Source of the DNA: Streptomyces antarcticus
Lineage (GTDB): Bacteria; Actinomycetota; Actinomycetes; Streptomycetales; Streptomycetaceae
NCBI RefSeq assembly: GCF_026627255.1
Contig: NZ_JAPNLM010000006.1
Coordinates: 1 to 64,000, forward strand
Reading direction: 5' to 3'
Length of the DNA: 64,000 nucleotides
The stretch's first letter is position 1, and each line of letters opens with the position of its first letter. Under the pieces are notes generated by a model that saw only the letters and a list, made by a program, of their open reading frames with translations, did not search any database and was not told the origin of the DNA. The translations under genes and the position numbers were made by a program. Below, piece by piece: positions 60,980 to 64,000 of this stretch.

Positions 60980-62374
60980 CTATGTGGCAATCAGACGTGC
61001 ACGGCACTCCTCCACGTCGAATTCACCCTTCGGGTACTGCGGACCGATGGCCTCGAGGTGCTCCAGCAGCAGCGTGCTGATCGCCCAGTTGCGGTACCAC
61101 TTGCGGTCCGAGGGGACGACGAACCAGGGCGCGGCGTCGGTGGAGCACCGCTCCAGGGCCTTCTCGTAGGCCTCCTGGTACGCGGGCCACACGCCGCGCT
61201 CGTCGATGTCGCCCTGGCTGAACTTCCAGTGCTTGTCCGGATCGTCGAGCCGCTCGAGGAGCCGCTTGCGCTGCTCCTCGTAGCCGATGTGGAGGAAGAC
61301 CTTCACGATGGTCACGCCGTCGTCGGCGAGGGCCTCCTCGAACCGGTTGATCTGCCCGTAACGGCGGCCGATCACGCTGCGGGGCACCAGCTCGCGGACG
61401 CGGGCGATGAGGACGTCCTCGTAGTGGGAGCGGTCGAAGATGCCGATCTCACCCGGCTGGGGGAGGGCCTGCGTGACGCGCCACAGGAAGGGGTGGCTGT
61501 GCTCCTCGGGCGTGGGCGCCTTGAAGGCCCGGATGCGGCAGCCGGACGGGTTGAACTGGCCGATGACATGCTTGACGGTGCCGCCCTTGCCGCTGGTGTC
61601 CATGCCCTGGAGGACGAGCAGGACGCGGTGCCGGCTCCCGGCGGTGCTGGCCGCGTAGAGCCGCTCCTGGAGCGAACCGAGCCGCTCCGCGAGGGCGGCG
61701 GTGGCCGCGACCCCGGCCGCCTTGCCGGTGGGTCCGGCGGGGGTGGCGCGGGGGTCGAAGCGGCGCAGGTCCACGCGCTCGCCCGCCGGCACCCGCAACA
61801 CGTCCCGCAGCGCCGGACCGTCCCCGGCCCCGGGCCACTCCTGGCGTTCCCGGCCCCCGGCCTCCGGCCCGGTCCCGCGGTGGTCCGCTCCGGGCCGCTC
61901 GACGGCTTCGGCCGTGGCGGTGGCCTTGGCCTTGACCGTGACCTTGGTCGTGCTCTTGGCCGCCTTGGATCCCTTGGATCCCTCGCCTTTCTCGGCCTTC
62001 TTGGCCTTGCCCTTGCCCTTGCCCTTGGCGTCGGGCCGGGGCCCGTCGTCGTCCTTCGGGCGGGCCGGAGCCTTGACCGTGCCAGTGGCCTTCTCGGCCT
62101 CGGCCTCGGCCTTGGTCTTTGCCCTGGCCTTGCTCTTGGCCTTGGGCCCGGTTCCGACGTCGGCTTTCGGGTGGTCCGGGGTCGTGGCCCCGTCCCCGGC
62201 CTTCTTGGTCCCCTTGGTCCCCTTGGTCCCCTTGGCCGGTCCGGCCGGTTTGGCCTTCGGGTCGGGTGAGCCCTTCGTGTCCCCGCCCCGGTCCGCCGGT
62301 TCGCGGGTGTCCGGGGACTCGGGGCCGCCCGGTTCGGGTTGCCGCTTCAGCTGATCCGTGTGCTTCCTCGCCAC
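60980..62374 (-). CDS. ppk2: Polyphosphate kinase 2 family protein with Lys-rich N-terminal tail
   Basis: The 464-residue protein has two regions. Residues 1-~165 are a disordered tail of Lys, Ala, Gly and Pro (KGTKGTKGTKK, AKTKAEAEAEK, KGKGKGKAKKAEKG), resembling histone H1-like tails. Residues ~185-464 are the PPK2 domain: Walker A GMDTSGKGG at 257-265, FDRSHYEDVL at 313-322, the lid-region KVFLHIGYEEQRKRLLERLDDPDKHWKFS, and DAAPWFVVPSDRKWYRNWA. PPK2 enzymes move phosphate between polyphosphate and nucleotides; the subclass (ADP- or AMP-type) is not settled. A normal PPK2 is ~270-300 residues, so the tail is extra. It lies between phoX and a deacetylase gene. Confidence 0.87.
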   Translation of the reverse strand: MARKHTDQLKRQPEPGGPESPDTREPADRGGDTKGSPDPKAKPAGPAKGTKGTKGTKKAGDGATTPDHPKADVGTGPKAKSKARAKTKAEAEAEKATGTVKAPARPKDDDGPRPDAKGKGKGKAKKAEKGEGSKGSKAAKSTTKVTVKAKATATAEAVERPGADHRGTGPEAGGRERQEWPGAGDGPALRDVLRVPAGERVDLRRFDPRATPAGPTGKAAGVAATAALAERLGSLQERLYAASTAGSRHRVLLVLQGMDTSGKGGTVKHVIGQFNPSGCRIRAFKAPTPEEHSHPFLWRVTQALPQPGEIGIFDRSHYEDVLIARVRELVPRSVIGRRYGQINRFEEALADDGVTIVKVFLHIGYEEQRKRLLERLDDPDKHWKFSQGDIDERGVWPAYQEAYEKALERCSTDAAPWFVVPSDRKWYRNWAISTLLLEHLEAIGPQYPKGEFDVEECRARLIAT

Positions 62375-62387
62375 GCCACCTACCCCA

Positions 62388-62436
62388 ATCGCGTCGATTC
62401 CGTTCGATCTTCCACCCGATCGAACGGAAACGCGAT
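62388..62436 (-). terminator. Long hairpin between phoX and ppk2
   Basis: ATCGCGT (62388-62394) pairs with ACGCGAT (62430-62436), and TTCCGTTCGATC (62398-62409) pairs with GATCGAACGGAA (62418-62429), with a three-base bulge and an 8-base loop. It starts 10 bases past the phoX stop. Confidence 0.75.
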
Positions 62437-62446
62437 GCGGCCGGTG

Positions 62447-63838
62447 TCAGCGCCAGGGCCCCGTCACCGCGAACGTCGTCCCCGGGGCGTAGGCGTTCAC
62501 GTACATCGTCCGGCCGTCGGGGGAGAAGGTGACCCCGGCGAACTCACCCCACTCCGGCGCCCCCGGCTGCCCCACGTCCTGCGCGTTGCGCGCCACCGGG
62601 TAGACCTCGCCGCCCACCGTCACGCCGAAGACGTACTGCGCCCCGCCGCCGTCCTCGCACACCATCAGGCCGCCGTCCGGCGCCAGGCAGATGTTGTCGG
62701 GGGAGTGCCCGGGCAGGGCCGTGTCCGAGGCCGGGCCGAAGAGGACGTCCAGCCGGAGCCGGCCGCGCCGCGGGTCGTAGAACCACACCTGGCCGTGGTG
62801 GTCGGCGGCCGATCCCTCGCGGCTGCGGGCGTAGCTGGAGACGAAGTGCACCCCGCTGTCACCCCAGTAGCAGCCCTCCAGCTTCTGCGCGTGCGTGACC
62901 CCGCCGGGCCCGAAGTCCTGGAGGCGGATCGGCGTCGTGGCCGCCCCCGGGTCCGGTACGGGCACCCACCGTGCCGGGAACTCCGCCCCGGGCCGGTCCA
63001 CCACCGACAGGTCGGCCACCCCCGGTACGCGCAGGACCTCCAGGGTGCCGCCCGCCCGCAGGGAGCCGGGGCCGCCGAGGGGCCGTTCGGGCAGGAAGCG
63101 GTAGAACAGCCCGAACGGCTCGACGAAGGCGTCCTCGGTCTCGTAGACGACGCCGCTGTACGGGTCCACGGCGACGGCCTCGTGTGCGAACCGGCCCATC
63201 GCGGTGAGCGGGACGGCCCCTGAGCGGTGCGGATCGGCGGGGTCGACCTCGAAGACGTAGCCGTGGTCCAGGGTGTAGCCGGAGGTGCCGGCGCGGTCCT
63301 CGGTCTCCTCGCAGCTCAGCCAGGTGTTCCAGGGGGTCCGCCCGCCCGCGCAGTTGACGGCCGTACCGGCGAGGGCGACCCGCTCACCGACGACCCCGCC
63401 GGCCCCGTCGAGCTCCAGGACCGTGCAGCCGCCCAGCGCCTGCGGGTCGTACGTCAGTCCCGCGACGGCGGGGACGCGCAGGGCGGCGGTGGTGCGGTTC
63501 TCGTGGTTGCGGACCAGCCGGACCCGGTTGGCGCCACCGCCGTCGCCACCGGGCCGGTCGCCGTCACCGGACCCGCCGCCTGCGGCGAAGGCGGCCATGC
63601 CGTCGCAGTTGGCCGGGACGGTGCCCTCGCCGGAGCGCAGGGGGTCGCCCGCGCGGGAGAGCACCCGGTAGGAGAACCCGCCGGGCAGGTCGAGCAGCCC
63701 GCGCGGATCGGGCAGCAGCGGTCCGTAGCCCCGGGTGGTGGCCCGGGCGGCCCCGGCGCGACCGGTGAACAGGGCGCCGAGCGCCCCGGTGAAGGCGATC
63801 CCGCCGGCGGCGAGCAGGCTGCGTCGGGTGACGGACAT
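62447..63838 (-). CDS. phoX: Tat-exported PhoX-like phosphatase (DUF839)
   Basis: The 463-residue protein starts at the ATG at 63838, with GGAG upstream. A twin-arginine signal (VTRRSLLAAGGIAFTGALG) precedes a PhoX/DUF839 beta-propeller domain: YGPLLPDPRGLLDLPGGFSYRVL, LVRNHENRT, NTWLSCEETED, FAHEAVAVDPYSGVVYETEDAF, SPDNICLAPDGGLMVCEDG. PhoX enzymes are extracellular calcium/iron-dependent alkaline phosphatases that free phosphate from organic esters. Acidic residues in the EET and YETED motifs are the usual metal ligands. It is followed by a polyphosphate kinase gene, though a strong hairpin separates them. No PHO box is visible in the ~160 bases upstream. Confidence 0.88.
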   Translation of the reverse strand: MSVTRRSLLAAGGIAFTGALGALFTGRAGAARATTRGYGPLLPDPRGLLDLPGGFSYRVLSRAGDPLRSGEGTVPANCDGMAAFAAGGGSGDGDRPGGDGGGANRVRLVRNHENRTTAALRVPAVAGLTYDPQALGGCTVLELDGAGGVVGERVALAGTAVNCAGGRTPWNTWLSCEETEDRAGTSGYTLDHGYVFEVDPADPHRSGAVPLTAMGRFAHEAVAVDPYSGVVYETEDAFVEPFGLFYRFLPERPLGGPGSLRAGGTLEVLRVPGVADLSVVDRPGAEFPARWVPVPDPGAATTPIRLQDFGPGGVTHAQKLEGCYWGDSGVHFVSSYARSREGSAADHHGQVWFYDPRRGRLRLDVLFGPASDTALPGHSPDNICLAPDGGLMVCEDGGGAQYVFGVTVGGEVYPVARNAQDVGQPGAPEWGEFAGVTFSPDGRTMYVNAYAPGTTFAVTGPWR

Positions 63839-64000
63839 CGGCAACTCCGGGCGGCGGTACTGGAGATGTGGACGGCCCGTGCTACCACGCCGGCCCGCCC
63901 GCCGGGGGCCGACGCGAGCGCTCCCCGGCCGGGTGTCACACCACCGGGTCCCCGGGTTCCACCGCCCGGCGCCGCACCGGCCCGGCGGGCGCACCCGCTA
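63839..64000. other. Upstream region of phoX at the window edge
   Basis: The stretch is very GC-rich, with no gene, no PHO-box-like direct repeats and no clear promoter that I can place. Confidence 0.3.

Overview
The window is chromosomal DNA from a Streptomyces, or a very close relative. It has very high GC, start codons that are often GTG, purine-rich ribosome binding sites, many GC-rich bidirectional hairpins between convergent genes, and the sporulation regulator WhiI. From about 3.2 kb on, gene order follows what I recall of the S. coelicolor SCO5998-SCO6045 neighbourhood: HTH-MurA, aconitase, ngcEFG, rok7B7, xylFGH, dxs, fadAB, whiI, hemE, hemY, hemQ. That correspondence comes from memory of the gene set, not from a search.

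Layout. 1-3.2 kb is an accessory segment: the 3' end of a group II intron, an empty stretch, and one large orphan P-loop GTPase with an integrase-like N-terminus. 3.2-9.5 kb holds an HTH-fused MurA paralogue, a MarR/haloalkane dehalogenase divergent pair and an amidohydrolase/LacI divergent pair. 9.5-12.4 kb is aconitase with an iron-box-like site. 12.7-16.1 kb is the NgcEFG N-acetylglucosamine/chitobiose importer with a DasR-like site. 16.1-20.0 kb is an mgtA-mgtC magnesium operon on the minus strand, preceded by a 13-codon leader ORF. 20.3-25.0 kb is the ROK regulator and XylFGH sugar importer, followed by dxs and an amino-acid permease.

28.8-39.3 kb is a cell-envelope block: an LCP ligase, a TagF-type polymerase, a fused CDP-ribitol synthase, an SGNH esterase, a family 2 glycosyltransferase and accessory proteins. 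Together these fit synthesis, decoration and attachment of a polyol-phosphate wall teichoic acid. 39.5-43.7 kb is fatty-acid beta-oxidation (fadA-fadB) and a ferritin-like protein. 43.8-53.2 kb holds RNase D, whiI with a SigmaWhiG-like promoter, DUF3000, and the coproporphyrin-dependent haem genes hemE, cgoX and hemQ, with a CoA-disulfide-reductase-like flavoprotein and a DUF4349 lipoprotein between them.

53.3-64 kb holds a secreted tripeptidyl aminopeptidase, then the most unusual pair in the window. An MNIO (DUF692) enzyme is translationally coupled to a membrane protein whose last ~85 residues are almost pure Gly/Ser with nine Cys. After these come a Pth2-like protein, an AIM24-like protein, a frameshifted DUF4232 remnant beside a hexanucleotide repeat, a small CxxC protein, and a phoX / ppk2 / polysaccharide-deacetylase run.

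The best leads for new biology are the MNIO/Cys-rich membrane protein pair, the mgtA leader peptide with its C-rich RNA segment, the orphan GTPase, and a shared ATCTC-N6-GAGAT palindrome in front of both the HTH-MurA and aconitase genes. No tRNA, rRNA or CRISPR array was seen.
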